Counted from the stretch's first letter, positions 38,600 through 51,470 are shown. The stretch is 64,000 nucleotides of DNA from Sinotaia quadrata (GCA_028829895.1 CM054179.1:56241891-56305890); one strand, 5' to 3'. Notes: a model not told the origin generated them from the letters alone. A program made the numbers and translations.

Positions 38600-39130
38600 A
38601 ACCAAAGTCAAAATGCTATGGTTAGATAAGTCAAAATGCTATTCTTAGATAAGTCAAAATGCTATTCTTAGATGTTATATATATATCCCACAAGTCTATA
38701 ACAGTATGTTCGTCAAATTCAACCTATGACCTTATGGTCCATATTTAAATATAATTCCTACATTAGTTCTGACTCCGGTACTAAGTACGGATTTAACATC
38801 AATTCCTACTTTCGGAAATGAAGTATTAAGTTATATACGTTCGGTTACTTCCATTGTTCTTATATTAAGCGTTAAGTTCTGACATTAGTAGCATTTCAGA
38901 CACAAATGTTAACTTCATTAAAAATTAGTTATGACATTAAGTACTGTTGTACATAAAGTTGTAATTTACTTGTGGCATTAAGTACTGTTGTATATAAAGT
39001 TATAATTTACTTGTGGCATTAAGTACTGTATATTAGTTTTGACATTACGTACTAATATATTTTAAGCTCTAAATTAATCTAGTAGTAAGTACTAATGTGG
39101 GCTAAGTATTAAATTAGTTCTGACATTAGG
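38600..39130. repeat. Degenerate short repeats
   Basis: AAGTCAAAATGCTAT..TTAGAT units (38600-38670), then about three ~44-bp units with TTAAGTACTGTTGTA(C/T)ATAA and TTTACTTGTGGCA (38935-39030), decaying into ATTAGTTCTGACATTA-like fragments. Confidence 0.75.
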
Positions 39131-39197
39131 TCTAAATACTGTTAATTTTTAACAGCATAAAAACTGCATTGTTTCAGAAAACATACATATTAAGATA

Positions 39198-39716
39198 GTG
39201 TATATTTGTACTGGAGAATCATGGCTAGCAATTAGTATTTTTATTTGTACTGGAGAATCATGGGTAGCAATTAGTATTTTTATTTGTACTGGAGAATCAT
39301 GGGTAGCAATTAGTATTTTTATTTGTACTGGAGAATCATGGCTAGCAATTAGTATTTTTATTTGTACTGGAGAATCATGGCTAGCAATTAGTATTTTTAT
39401 TTGTACTGGAGAATCATGGGTAGCAATTAGTATTTTTATTTGTACTGGAGAATCATGGCTAGCAATTAGTATTTTTATTTGTACTGGAGAATTATGGCTA
39501 GCAATTAGTATTTTTATTTGTACTGGAGAATTATGGCTAGCAATTAGTATTTTTATTTGTACTGGAGAATCATGGCTAGCAATTAGTATTTTTATTTGTA
39601 CTGGAGAATCATGGCTAGCAATTAGTATTTTTATTTGTACTGGAGAATTATGGCTAGCAATTAGTATTTTTATTTGTACTGGAGAATCATGGCTAGCAAT
39701 TAGTATTTTTATTTGC
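39198..39716. repeat. 39-bp minisatellite, 13 copies
   Basis: Thirteen copies of TTTGTACTGGAGAATCATGG, then CTAGCAATTAGTATTTT. Only three variant positions are used (ATGGCTA, ATGGGTA and TTATGG forms). The 39-bp period gives an open frame of 218 codons (39198-39854) that repeats Ile-Cys-Thr-Gly-Glu-Ser-Trp-Leu-Ala-Ile-Ser-Ile-Phe and runs 46 codons past the array. There is no other sign of a gene, so I treat it as an artefact. Confidence 0.95.
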
Positions 39717-40067
39717 TACGTGTATGATAACGTTTTCAATCAATTGTTTGGTGTATATGTACTATTTTTATCATGGCCTTTCATTTTGAAAGTTACTGGT
39801 AATCTCTCTTTTCTCTCTGATGCTCTTATTATTTATGTAAACATTCTTTTGTAGTTTATTTTAGTTTCTTGACTCCAGTGTACGCGATTAAATGTGATTG
39901 CGAGTAAAAGGAAAAGGTCATCGGATATATTTCACAGAGAAGATAAGTACCCATCACTATATACTCTGATTAATGTATGTCTCAACATCTTGTACTCATA
40001 GCTGAAGTCTTATTCACTGTTAGTCATTTTTCGGAAAGGCGGTCTCTGTCAGATTGCAAAGTGTCAT

Positions 40068-40235
40068 TCGCCTACTTACTGCCAAGAGTAAAACACTAAG
40101 TGAAAGTGTACCGTACATAACTCCTACTTACTGCCAAGAGTAAAACGCCAAGTGAAAGTGTACCGTTCATAACGCTTACTTACTGCCAAGAGTAAAACGC
40201 CTAGTGAAAGTGTACCGTACATAACTCCTACGCCT
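40068..40235. repeat. ~57-bp tandem triplication
   Basis: CTTACTGCCAAGAGTAAAAC, then AAGTGAAAGTGTACCGT, occurs three times. Confidence 0.92.
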
Positions 40236-40524
40236 TCCCATCACGATAGAAACAATTGATCAAATGTATTCCAAGCTTTCTAAGCCTTGACTCTACATGT
40301 TATATTTTCAGCACTGTTTCAAGAACATTCGTAAAATATTAGTATTGGTGCATTTTCTTTCCGCTGGCTTTAGTTTAAAACTTTGAAATTATATGATTTC
40401 GCTTTTTCCTCAACTTGCAGAACCAAAATTTTATGGCTAATTGCAGAGTGCTAATCTTAACATTCAGAGTTTTGCAAAGAATTCATTTATACTGGATCTT
40501 GCTCCTCCATTGGGTTTTCAACAT

Positions 40525-40842
40525 TGCACTGAACAGCTAATCTTGAATTAAATATGTTGAACCTTGCACTGAACAGACAATCTTGAGTTAAACATGTCCA
40601 GCCTATCACTGAACAGTCTGTCTTGAGTTAAACATGTCCAGCCTATCACTGAACAGTCTGTCTTGAGTTAAACATGTCCAGCCTATCACTGAACAGTCTG
40701 TCTTGAGTTAAACATGTCCAGCCTATCACTGAACAGTCTGTCTTGAGTTAAACATGTCCAGCCTATCACTGAACAGTCTGTCTTGAGTTAAACATGTCCA
40801 GCCTATCACTGAACAGTCTGTCTTGAGTTAAACATGTCCCAG
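40525..40842. repeat. 40-bp minisatellite
   Basis: Eight copies, the inner six identical, of TATCACTGAACAGTCTGTCT, then TGAGTTAAACATGTCCAGCC. Confidence 0.96.
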
Positions 40843-41700
40843 TCTTAAACTTTAATCATTTCATGCAGTGATTTGTCAAAGCACAAAGAAATAAAAAGCC
40901 AACCAAGAATCTCAAAATCATGCAGGGTAGTCAGTTTTATTTATTTCTATTTTAATCTGAATAGCATAGATCAGTTTGCAAGGCTCGACATGACTTTGAA
41001 AGAAAAAAATAATTAAAATATAAACGTTTTATAGACAACTTGACCGATAATTTTGTACAGTCTTATGACAGGAGAGGGCGTTAGAATGTGACGTTATGTT
41101 ATTAACACACTATGATAAGATATATTATTGCTTAAATATACGCTGCATTGCTTGAACGCTAAGTCGGGTTACTTCGACGGTTATAATAAAACGATTCTTT
41201 CATTTGCTTTTAATGAAATTGTTTCTTAAAACAATGCGATCAAAATGGTTTCTAGAATATATTTATAAGATGTTTTTCACTCACTCTGATAGGATGGATT
41301 ATCTAACCCTATGGCAAAATTTGTCATTATAGCACTATGATTTCTAAAATACGGTATTTAATGATTTATTCAAAATACTATACTAAGTTGGGTTGTTGAA
41401 TCTTGATATTTTTAAAGATTTATGAAACCACAATAATAAGATGAAAGATAATTTGAACGCCTGGACGAGATTAAATTTTAAAATACTATAAATATGTAAT
41501 GATATTTTGGGATTGGGGGAACACGCTATTTGTTCTTGGTAACAGTTTACTTTCAACAATTTGCATATAATACCCGTAGTTTGCAAACTAGTTAATGTGT
41601 CCTACAATCTAAATTTCATCATGTTATTGTTCTTGTCGGAGCGGGGGGGGGGGGTAGTGGGTGTGGTGGTGGTGCAGAGTGCTTCGAAAGTAAATACTAT
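40843..41700. other. No gene seen
   Basis: AT-rich unique DNA. A 13-base G run lies near 41642-41654. Confidence 0.6.
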
Positions 41701-41704
41701 ATCT

Positions 41705-41705
<1 letters not shown>

Positions 41706-41759
<54 letters not shown>

Positions 41760-41786
41760 ACACGCACACACACACACACACGCACG

Positions 41787-41845
<59 letters not shown>
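41706..41845. repeat. (CA)n microsatellite
   Basis: About 70 CA units with three or four CGCA interruptions. This is the only long CA array in plus-strand orientation; the other seven are TG. The 135-codon frame through it is an artefact. Confidence 0.97.
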
Positions 41846-41848
<3 letters not shown>

Positions 41849-42429
41849 TGCTTTGTCTTTGAAGACATCAGAATGGAAACTTTTGCTATCACGTACGCTT
41901 GCACCAAGATCTGCAAAGGGCCGTGGGTGCACGCTCATCGATCCATGGCATTATGTTTTAATTTTTAATTTTAATTTTAAGGATGCATACTGGCGTAGAG
42001 ATAGATGTCTTTTACGAGATGTGATATTATTTGTAGAGATTTGAGTAACTTCCCTTTATTCGAAGTGACGTGGTATTCGGATATTGGAATAAGGAGAGTT
42101 CGTCGTCCCCAAGCTCGAATTTGTTTATCCAGGTCAGACATATTTTATGTTATATTTAATATTATTTCGAAGAAGTCTCTCACTCTCTCTCCTCTCTTTA
42201 TTCTCTCCCCTTGTGTCTAAATTTCATTAACTTTGTAATACACTGTCATCACTACACAAAGCTTGCCTGTAACAGGATATGGCTGAGTTTGACAGTCTTT
42301 AAGTCGGGTTGTTTGTAAAATCTATTCACTTTAATCACACTCATTTCTTTCGTTGATTACTTTTTTGTGTGCTTTTTCGTTGCTATGGCTAGCTGAAATT
42401 GTAATTTATTTATTTTTTTTGGGGGGAAG

Positions 42430-42690
42430 GAGGTATCTGGCACTAATAATGCGTAATGTTTTGAAGAAATAAATTCTGCTTGTTTTTTGTTGTTTCCGTT
42501 TACTGCTTTAGGAAATATGTTTTGGCATGCTCTACATAATGTTTTGAAGAAATAAATTATGCTTGTTTTTTGTTGTTTCCTTTAACTGCTATGGAAATAT
42601 ATTTTGAAGAAATAAATTATGCTTGTTTATGATGTTTCCTTTTACTGTTATAGGAAATATATTTTGGCATGCTATACGTAGAGTGAAAAG
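42430..42690. repeat. ~50-80-bp irregular tandem repeat
   Basis: Three units with TTTTGAAGAAATAAATT(C/A)TG, CTTGTTT..TGTTTCC and GGAAATAT(G/A)TTTTG. Two also contain GGCATGCT.TAC. Confidence 0.85.
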
Positions 42691-42744
42691 AAAAGTGACT
42701 TTCGGAAATTCTGACAGTTTGCGCGTATTTTGTAAATATCTTCC

Positions 42745-42905
42745 AATCCTTAACCGTTTACAGCAATCGGTATTGTTTTGAAATGTGTAGCATGTGTATC
42801 TCCTTAACCGTATACAGCAATCGGTATTGTTTTGTGTAGCATGTATATCTCCTTAACCGTATACAGCAATCGGTATTGTTTTGTGTAGCATGTATATCTC
42901 CATAA
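42745..42905. repeat. ~48-bp tandem triplication
   Basis: CCTTAACCGTATACAGCAAT, then CGGTATTGTTTTG and TGTAGCATGT, three times. Confidence 0.92.
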
Positions 42906-43104
42906 ATTGTTTATCCTAGGATATAATAATATGTGTTATCGCGAGAGAAGTCAGCTAGCATAAATTTGTTTAACTTTCATTTCGACAAGAAATAGGCTAT
43001 AGAAATTTGCGATGACTAATGAGAAATAAGTTATGGAGATTCAGCTGATTAATTCAGACTAAGTTGAAGAGACTGAGAATATTGAGTGAGAATTTTATAA
43101 AATA

Positions 43105-43285
43105 AGATATTGAGACTAGTACGACTAACACGAAATAAGTAGTGGAGACTAGTACGACTAACACGAAATAAGTAGTGGAGACAAGTACGACTAACACGAA
43201 ATAAGTAGTGGAGACTAGTACGACTAACACGAAATAAGTAGTGGAGACTAGTACGACTAACACGAAATCAGTAGTGGAGACAAGA
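43105..43285. repeat. 33-bp minisatellite
   Basis: Five to six copies of GAGACTAGTACGACTAACAC, then GAAATAAGTAGTG. The minus-strand frame repeating Leu-Val-Ser-Thr-Thr-Tyr-Phe-Val is an artefact. Confidence 0.94.
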
Positions 43286-43324
43286 TGATCGTCGAGATGT
43301 GTCGAAGAGGACTGGAACAAAATA

Positions 43325-43405
43325 AGTTGTGCAGATAAAGATGTCTGACCCAAAACCCAAAGTTGTGCAGATAAAGATGTCTGACCCAAAACCCAAAGTT
43401 GTGCA
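43325..43405. repeat. 41-bp duplication
   Basis: AGTTGTGCAGATAAAGATGT, then CTGACCCAAAACCCAA, twice. Confidence 0.93.
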
Positions 43406-43609
43406 ATAAACGGGGTGATATGTTGTAAAGATAAGAACTGAATTGGGGTGAAGAAAATGACAAGACTAGTTTGCTAACAAAATTACATTTCTGAAATAAG
43501 TGCATTTAAGAATAAGCAGTGACTGCCAAAGCTACTTATTATTCTACTTTTGGACACTGTGGTGGCTGACAAAAGTACATTTGGGAGACTACAGTGGCTA
43601 AAAATATAA

Positions 43610-43845
43610 TCACCGTTGAGATTGTATGCTTGATACTTACACCTATAGTTGTAACTCTTCACATTATATGCTTGATACTTACAGCTATAGTTGTGACTCT
43701 TCACATTATATGCTTGATACTTACACCTATAGTTGTAACTCTTCACATTATATGCTTGATACTTACACCTATAGTTGTGACTCTTCACATTATATGCTTG
43801 ATACTTACAGCTATAGTTGTGACTCTTCACATTAGATTCGGGATC
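43610..43845. repeat. 42-bp minisatellite
   Basis: Five copies of TATGCTTGATACTTACA(C/G)C, then TATAGTTGT(A/G)ACTCTTC. The two variant positions (C/G and A/G) occur in different combinations along the array. Confidence 0.95.
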
Positions 43846-44340
43846 TTTATCACTGTAGTAGTAGCCTTTTCTATAAAAGTCGCGCCATTTCTCATTGTGG
43901 AACATTTATCATTATGATTGTAACTATTCCCATTACAGTCGGGCCATTTCTCTTTGTGGAACATTTGAATCATTTATCATTTTGAAATAACTCTTATCAG
44001 TAGAGTCAGGCATTTTCGCATTGTAGAACTTTTTTCTTTCTGATTGTAACTCTTCCATTTAGAGTCAGACCATTTCGCATTGTAAAACTTTTTTTTCTTT
44101 CTGATTGTAACTCTTCCCTTTACAGTCAGGCCATTTCCCATTGTAGAATATTCGGAACAGTTATCACTGTGGTTGTGACTCGATCCATTACAGTTGTGAT
44201 ATTTCTCATTACAGATTTGGCATGTCCAATTATAATTGTGACAATTTCTATTACAGCTCCCATTATAGTTGTGACACACCCCATTACGTTATGACATTTT
44301 CCATTACAGTTTCGACATACTTCCCATTACAATATTGACT
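43846..44340. repeat. Degenerate ~30-65-bp repeats related to the 42-bp array
   Basis: Loose repeats with GTAACTCTTCC.TTA.AGTC, GGCCATTTC.CATTGT and GTTGTGA. They look like ancient copies of the neighbouring unit. Confidence 0.75.
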
Positions 44341-45589
44341 CTTTTGCATTGAAAATCAATTCACTTATCCAAAGCAGACCAAACACGTTCACAATAACAT
44401 AGTTTCTTCTGTTTAATTTATTTGCAGGGAATCTCCAAGAAATTGACGTCAGTGTCACTTAGACATCTCAATCTCACCACGTGACACTACACTGTTCTTA
44501 GGTTTGACACCAAAACTGATCCTTTACTCTGACATGATTCCAGCTACTGTTACTTTGGATGTGAAAGAAAGGAAATTCAATGCAAGGCAAGTTGTGAAAT
44601 TTCAATGTCTACTTGTCTGTGTTTGTAAGTGTGGGTGGGTGGGATGTTGTCTTGCAGGTGTTTGTTTTGCCCTTTGGTGCTTTTTTCATTTCTTTTTTGT
44701 TCAATTTAATGATTTCTTGCCAGTCTTTTCTCTCTTGCTTCTTTTCATATGATCTTGGTCTGTTTTACATTATGTCTGTATTTGACTAATATATATATAT
44801 ATATATATATCTGTTTAATTTTTGTATGTATTTGTCCGATATCTATGTCTATTTTTGTATTTGACTGATATCTATAGCTGTTACATTATTTCGGTATTTG
44901 ACTGACATCTATGTCTGTTCTACACTATTTCTGTAATTGAATGATATCTATGTCGAGTTCTTTTCTCACTTATTTCGTCCTCCTGTTCTGAAAGTATTTC
45001 TTTGTATTGGAGGAAATCACACATCTGCTGATAACTCCCTTTACAATATTATTGCATTAGCCCCATACAAGAAGATTTCATGTCTATATCAAGTGTGATA
45101 TAAATATTAGTTTTAAACACAAAAGTAATGATATGATAATATCATGATAACGTATGGCATATATAGGACATAGATTGTCTAACAAAATTACTTAGCAAGA
45201 ATTTTATTCCATAGCAGAATTTGACAGCAATACAAAGCATATTACTCGTGTGCATACGTCATCGTCTGTAAGCAGATTGGTGTATTTGTAGTTTCATTGT
45301 ACACGATGAATTGGCGAATTATTAATAAATCGTTATTATTCTGAACTGATTAAAAATGTTTGAAGAAATGGCCTTATGGCCATTTGGAGTAAAGTATGTT
45401 CAATAAGTAATCCACAAAAATATGCCAGAAGACGTGGCCAAGCAAGAGAAGGAATTTGCTGCTTATTGCTAATATAGTAACTAATTGAAATATCTATATA
45501 ATTCATAAATTATTTAATTATGACTGGTATTTTTTATGGACAGTTTTTATCACTAGAGTTAAACGTATGCAGACAGTAATTACATTTAA
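44341..45589. other. No gene seen
   Basis: AT-rich unique DNA with a (TA)n run at about 44788-44810 and short GACTGATATCTATG(T/G)CTG repeats at 44825-44955. Confidence 0.6.
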
Positions 45590-46125
45590 TATCTAATTAA
45601 CATCATTACAATCTCTTTTCTTCTTGCTTTCAACATTAATGCAATTAACATCATTACATTTTTTTCTTATTGCTTTCAACATTAATGCAATTAACATCAT
45701 TACATTTTTTTCTTATTGCTTTCAACATTAATGCAATTAACATCATTACATTTTTTTCTTATTGCTTTCAACATTAATGCAATTAACATCATTACATTTT
45801 TTTCTTATTGTTTTCAACATTAATGCAATTAACATCATTACATTTTTTTCTTATTGCTTTCAACATTAATGCAATTAACATCATTACAATCTTTCCTCTT
45901 CTTGCTTTTGACATTAATGCAATTAACATTATTACAATATTTCCGCGTTTTGCTTTTAACTTTAATGCAATTAACATAATTGCAGTCTTTCCTCTTCTTT
46001 TTTTTTTGACAATAATGCAATTAACATCATAACATCATTCCTTTTTTTGCTTTTGAAATTAATGCAATTAACATCATTACAGTCTTTCCTATTCTTGGTT
46101 TTAACATTAATGCAATAAACATCAT
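45590..46125. repeat. 46-bp minisatellite
   Basis: About eleven copies of AATGCAATTAACATCATTAC, then a T-rich run and TTGCTTTCAACATT. The left copies are uniform and those beyond 45890 are diverged. Confidence 0.94.
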
Positions 46126-46345
46126 TCTTTCTGTGTGTTTTTTTTTTATCACTTTCTACATCTTTCTTTCTTCATTTTGCCCTTTCTCTCTCGCTTGTTT
46201 GCTCTTTGATTTTTTTCTCTTTTACGGTAGTTATTTTTCATTCTTTTTCACAGATATCTTTACTATTGTTCAATCACTTGTTTTATTTTCCACTTTTTTC
46301 TTTTCCCATTTCTTTTATCCATTTCAGTTAAATTCTTTATACTGT

Positions 46346-46350
<5 letters not shown>

Positions 46351-46408
<58 letters not shown>
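46351..46408. repeat. (TC)n microsatellite
   Basis: About 29 TC units inside a T-rich region. Confidence 0.97.
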
Positions 46409-46411
<3 letters not shown>

Positions 46412-46794
46412 GACTTAGAGAAAGACGAAGAGATGTCAATAGACTATCTCAACTATAATATCTAGTTCCCGTTGGTCGTGATGGACATTACAAAATTTCC
46501 AAATTTTCAACTAAATACTTGGATCATTTATTTCCGATTTGTCTAATTTTGTTGAAACCGTTTTATCTCTACTTGAATGTCTTCTTTTTTCCTTTAATCA
46601 TTCTTTTATCTCCTTAAAATTGATCCTGTCTTCAGAATGTCCTGTCTCCATAAAGCTGATCCTTTCTCCTTTAAATTGGCCATATATCCTGTCTTTGTAA
46701 ACAGATTATGTCTCCTTAATGCTGGTCCTGACTCCTGTCTAAAGTTTTGGCTCCTGGCTTCTTAAAATTGTTATATCTGCATCAGTTTGCGTCG
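46409..46794. other. No gene seen; degenerate CCTGTCTCC repeats
   Basis: 46590-46760 contains loose repeats with AAA.TGATCCTGTCT and GTCTCCTTAA; otherwise unique. Confidence 0.55.
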
Positions 46795-47130
46795 TTTCAA
46801 TTATGTAAACATTGCGTTTGTAAATGGTAAGAAAGTTATGGTTACAATTATGTAAACATTGTGTTTTTAAATGGTAAGAAAGTTATGGTTACAATTATGT
46901 AAACATTGCGTTTGTAAATGGTAAGAAAGTTATGGTTACAATTATGCAAACATTGTGTTTGTAAATGGTAAGAAAGTTATGGTTACAATTATGTAAACAT
47001 TGCGTTTGTAAATGGTAAGAAAGTTATGGTTACAATTATGTAAACATTGCGTTTGTAAATGGTAAGAAAGTTATGGTTACAATTATGTAAACATTGTGTT
47101 TGTAAATGGTAAGAAAGTTATGGTTACAAA
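46795..47130. repeat. 47-bp minisatellite
   Basis: Seven copies of AATTATGTAAACATTG(C/T)GTT, then TGTAAATGGTAAGAAAG and TTATGGTTAC, nearly identical. Confidence 0.96.
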
Positions 47131-48129
47131 TATAAAATATTGATATTTATAGGGTTCAAACCATAGTGTTAACACTGTTGGCCTTATTTCATAAATGATA
47201 ATCAGATATGTATCTATTCAAGCAATTGATAAACGAATCTGATGAATCAACAAATCAATCAGATATATCTGGCTTTTGTTAAAATATTTTTATTATGTAC
47301 CGCTCTGCGCTAAACTCCTATTTAGCTTGTTGACGTTTATTACTTTGTTTAGCAGAACTATTTGTGTCTGTATAGCCGCAATTTTTTCCTAAAGTTATGT
47401 CTTCTTCGTGTATCAGAAATGCGAAATTTCAATTTCTACTTTTCTCCTTCGCATTTATCACTTTTCCATTACGCTTGTAATTCTAATAATACCCCGAGGG
47501 AAGTGAAGCGTGTTCCAAGAATAAGGGTAAGATCTGCCACAAGAACGGTGATTGTTAGAGTGGATCAAACACTGGCCTCTTAACACGTCACGAAGGGGAC
47601 ATGCTGTCCTTTCCTTAGGCCAAATAGGAAGTTCGCCACACGAGGTTTTTCAGCACGCTCTTCTAAGGCGCCAGTCAGAAGCGTTGAAAACTCCTTTGTC
47701 TGCAGACTTCTTCTCGAGGTGAGTAAGCAAATCTCGTCATATTATATTCTATTGTTCGAGGACTTCTCACTGTCCTCTCCACATGGAGGCGGGGTTTATC
47801 TGTTTCTAATGTGAAGTGCCCGTTATAGTGAGGGGGATTTGTTGTGGAACTCTAGCTGACCTGTTCAAATCTACGACAACCATTCTCGTGAACGACACTT
47901 GATCAACGTGAGATGTTCCACACAGAAAGTATTTTTGAAGTTTTACTTGTTCCCATGGTAACTCTTTGCTCTTTATTTCCTTAGTGTTTGTTTACTCTTT
48001 TGTTTATTAAACAATAAATTTATTTAAATAGTTTATTGTTAGTTTGTGAGAGAGTGTGAGATTAAGAAAGTGTTTCTAGGTGTGCTAGTTACCTGTGACT
48101 GTCGTTATTTATGTTTCAATTTGGATTTG
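47131..48129. other. No gene established; possible non-coding exon signal
   Basis: 47480-47720 is GC-richer and ends in GAGGTGAGTAAG, a near-perfect 5' splice-site consensus with GT at 47719-47720. It could be a transcribed first exon on the plus strand, but I find no promoter element or coding frame, so this stays a candidate. The rest is unique AT-rich DNA. Confidence 0.3.
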
Positions 48130-48420
48130 CGACATTAGGGTCTTTGTTTCGTTTCGTTTCATTTCCCGTTTTAACCCATTAAAATAGCATTTAATAAAAT
48201 TATGTCTTTAGTTATGGCTACATTAGGGTCCTTGTTTCGTTTCGTTTCATTTCCTTCATTTCCCATTTTAACCCATTAAAATAACATTTAATAAAATTAT
48301 GTCTTTAGTTATGGCTACATTAGGGTCTTTGTTTCGTTTCGTTTCATTTCCCGTTTTAACCCATTAAAATAACATTTAATAAAATTATGTTATGTCTTTT
48401 AGTTATGGCTTCATTCCAGC
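48130..48420. repeat. 88-97-bp tandem triplication
   Basis: Three units with CATTAGGGTC(T/C)TTGTTTCG, TTTTAACCCATTAAAATA and TATGTCTTTAGTTATGGCT. The middle unit carries an extra CCTTCATTT insertion. Confidence 0.93.
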
Positions 48421-48889
48421 TATACTGTGTCTTAATTTTAGTGTCTTAGAATGTCATGTGAAGAAGAGATGGGAGTGATGAAAAGAAAAGAGAGAGTTTT
48501 GTTTTCTTCTTTCTTACTCTTATTTTTCGTATTTTTTTTAAATTCAAGAGTGGGCTTGGTTATATTTACTGTCTAAATTGCTAAAAGAAAGTTACTTTAA
48601 ATTGCGAGTGGGTTTGATTTGAGTATTTTTACATAATCCTGTTACAGTTGTCTCTATGTGTATATAACACTGAGTGCCTGAGTGTGTGTACTTCCGAGCG
48701 TGTGTGCTTATTAAATTATTTTTATAGAAGTTGGAGCTTTCGTTGTAATAGTTATTTGAAATGTATATTTAATTGCAAATCTGTTAAAATATCGTTATCT
48801 TCTCGTTAGTGTGTGAAATTCTCGTATCGATATTAAAGATTATTCTTTTCAATACTGTCTTCTCGATTGTTAAAATAATTGTCTTCTCG
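48421..48889. other. No gene seen
   Basis: AT-rich unique DNA. Confidence 0.6.
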
Positions 48890-49205
48890 ACAGAAAGACC
48901 TCTTCTTCTTGACAATAAGTAGCACTTCTTCGACAGCTAAGATCATTCTCATCCAGACAGTAAATAACACTTTCTTATCAACAGTAAGCAATGATCTATT
49001 GTCGACAGTAAATATCACTTTATCAATAGTAAGCAATGTTCTCTTGTCGACAGTAAATAACACTTTCTTATCAATAGTAAGCAATGATCTATTGTCGACA
49101 GTAAATATCACTTTCTTATCAATAGTAAGCAATGATCTATTGTCGACAGTAAATATCACTTTCTTATCAATAGTAAGCAATGTTCTCTTGTCGACAACAA
49201 GGAAC
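48890..49205. repeat. 48-bp minisatellite
   Basis: About six units of TTGTCGACAGTAAATATCAC, then TTTCTTATCAATAGTAAGCA. Open frames exist on both strands (48879-49259 plus, 48833-49276 minus), as expected for a 48-bp period. Confidence 0.94.
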
Positions 49206-49304
49206 ATTCTTTTACCCACTGTTATAAGTACTTTGTTGCCAGTAAAGAATATACGCTGATCTGCAATATGAAACACTTTATGACAATAAGGACATATGCA
49301 ATCA

Positions 49305-49500
49305 AAAAAAGGTTTGGTTTGGCTTACTTTAGTAGGGTTTGGTTTGGCCTACTCTAGCAGTGTTGGGTTTGGCTAACTTTAATATATGGTCTGGCTAGGC
49401 TTACTTTAGTAGGGTTTGCCTTGGCTTACTTCAGTAGAAATGTGTTGCCTAACTTAAGTAGGCTTTGGGTTGTCTTATTTTAGTAGGGTTCAACTGATTT
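49305..49500. repeat. Degenerate ~25-30-bp repeat
   Basis: Seven loose copies of GGTTTGGCTTACTTTAGTAG. Confidence 0.8.
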
Positions 49501-51219
49501 TGGTTGGAATGGGCTCAGTCATGTTATGGAAGCGAATATAATTTGTCTTGATTTGATGTTATCAAAGATGTCCAATGGATTTCGTAAATGTCGCCACAAA
49601 GAAATACATCACGAAATAATTGGTGAATATCGCGAGCGTTTAACGAGACAATCGGTAAACAATTTTAGTAATTTTCTCATAAATACCATGCCATCTGACA
49701 ATTTCAGAAAAATAAAAACAATATTTGACCCGAACTGATTACGCCTGCGTTCATGATGATGTTAAATGCTGAAACTCCACGACCCGTAAAAATGCTTTCT
49801 GATCATGTCCGGCTTGTCAGACATGTAACCACGCGTTTTAATGCGATAATAGTCTTTTTCCCACAATGCTTCTTGATGCGTGGGTAATTTTCACAGGCAG
49901 TCAGCTTTCAGTGCCAAAATCCAAATTGACTCTCAGATGGGAGAGGTCCGGTACGACACCATTTCTTTCCACAAAGAGGAACGCCCAAATCGACTGGTGA
50001 ATCGGATACGGAGAGCTAGTTATCAGCCCTGAATGGGCAAATAACTTGCATTGACAGCGAGAGCGGTGATCTTTGTATTCCAGAATCAATGCTGCGAGAC
50101 TCAGAGTTATCGACCCTGGCAGGCAACTAACACTTAGTTTTCTAAGAATCAATGGGAAGTAAAGGCAGCCTTTGGAATGAAACTTGGTAATACCCCACTG
50201 ACTATGAAAGAAAAAAAGGGGGCAGGCCTAGTGTCGAGAAAAAATAAAATCTAGCAAAATTTCTCAACTTGACAAAATAGTCGCAGATGTGGAGAGCAAT
50301 AGTAGTGCGACATAACGCGCTGTGGATGAAAAAAGTTCCAGTTAAATACATGTGTGGTATGTTCCGGACATAATGATTTTGTTTACAGAAAAAGAATAAT
50401 ATTGAACTTAAAACCAAATGGCCCTTGACTGTTGTAAATTGTGCGAAACATACCCTGGAGAGAAAAAAAAAAACTTACAAAGTGTTCGATGACAAATTAA
50501 TAAGCTGATCCTTCCATCTTGACACTGACTAAGTGCAAAGTTTAGAAGTCCCTGTTGAGTTAATGTCCATGAAATATTTAGAGAGAGAGAGAGGGCTTTA
50601 CAGTGAGCGAAAAACGGATACATTGTTAGCAAACGTCGTTGTAAATAGTGATATTAGGTCGTGAAAAATGTGCATATACACAGCATACAATTTTTTTATT
50701 ATAAGAAATTAATACTTGGATTACCTATGATCGACTGGAAAGTTTTTCTCTCCCAATTCTAAAATTAAAATTTTGTTAGTAAAATTATTTTCCAAGTTTA
50801 AATAATTATCTTATATTTATACTGTCTGTATATTTTGGTACATTTTCGTCTTCCGTTTTCAAGGGATGTGCATGTAAATTTTAAGAGTTTTTCTTAATTA
50901 GGTATGACATCCCTGGGATTTAGGTTGTTTAAAAATTAATTATGTATATATTTTTTAAAGTATTCATTTATTTATTTATTTATTTATTTACCTTTAGCTG
51001 CGTACTGTTTCCTATACTCACAACCGAAATTTATCAAAACTAAATAATATTCTCTTTTAGTTCTTAAAAGAAAAATGAAGACGGAAGAAAATATTGCTGG
51101 GTTTCAAACTAGTTTAGTAGTATCCAGGTTTCGATAATATCCGAACATAGCGATTGCTGTAAAAGTATGAATTACTTCCCTTAGTCTGCGTACGGTTAAC
51201 ACAAAATAGGCAGAGCGAA
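49501..51219. other. No gene established
   Basis: The largest repeat-poor stretch outside 54.5-60.2 kb. The plus frame 49526-49738 (70 codons) and minus frame 49901-50152 (83 codons) have fairly ordinary protein-like composition. Neither shows a domain I recognise, and splice signals are not evident. A GA run lies at 50580-50594 and an ATTT run at about 50966-50990. Confidence 0.45.
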
Positions 51220-51224
51220 GGTGA

Positions 51225-51470
51225 ACGGCGGATATTATTTGCCTAGAGAGCCAAGATTCTATCATTTTGCTAGATATCACAAGATGGATACTATTTGCCT
51301 AGAGAGCCAATATTCTATAGTCTATCATTTTACTAAATATCACAAGATGGATACTATTTGCCTAAAGAGCCAAGAGTCTATCATTTTTACTAGATATTAC
51401 AAGGCGGATAATATATACCTAGAGAGCCAAGTCTATCATTTTACTAAATATTACAAGATGGCATGCGCAG
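51225..51470. repeat. ~54-60-bp minisatellite
   Basis: Four to five units with TTGCCTAGAGAGCCAA, TCTATCATTTTACTA(A/G)ATAT and CACAAGATGGATA. Confidence 0.92.

Noticed and set aside
48833..49276. 147-codon minus-strand and 126-codon plus-strand frames
   Set aside because: Both are translations of the same 48-bp array.
49901..50152. 83-codon minus-strand frame as an exon
   Set aside because: Ordinary composition but no recognisable domain, no splice sites found, and no relation to neighbours.
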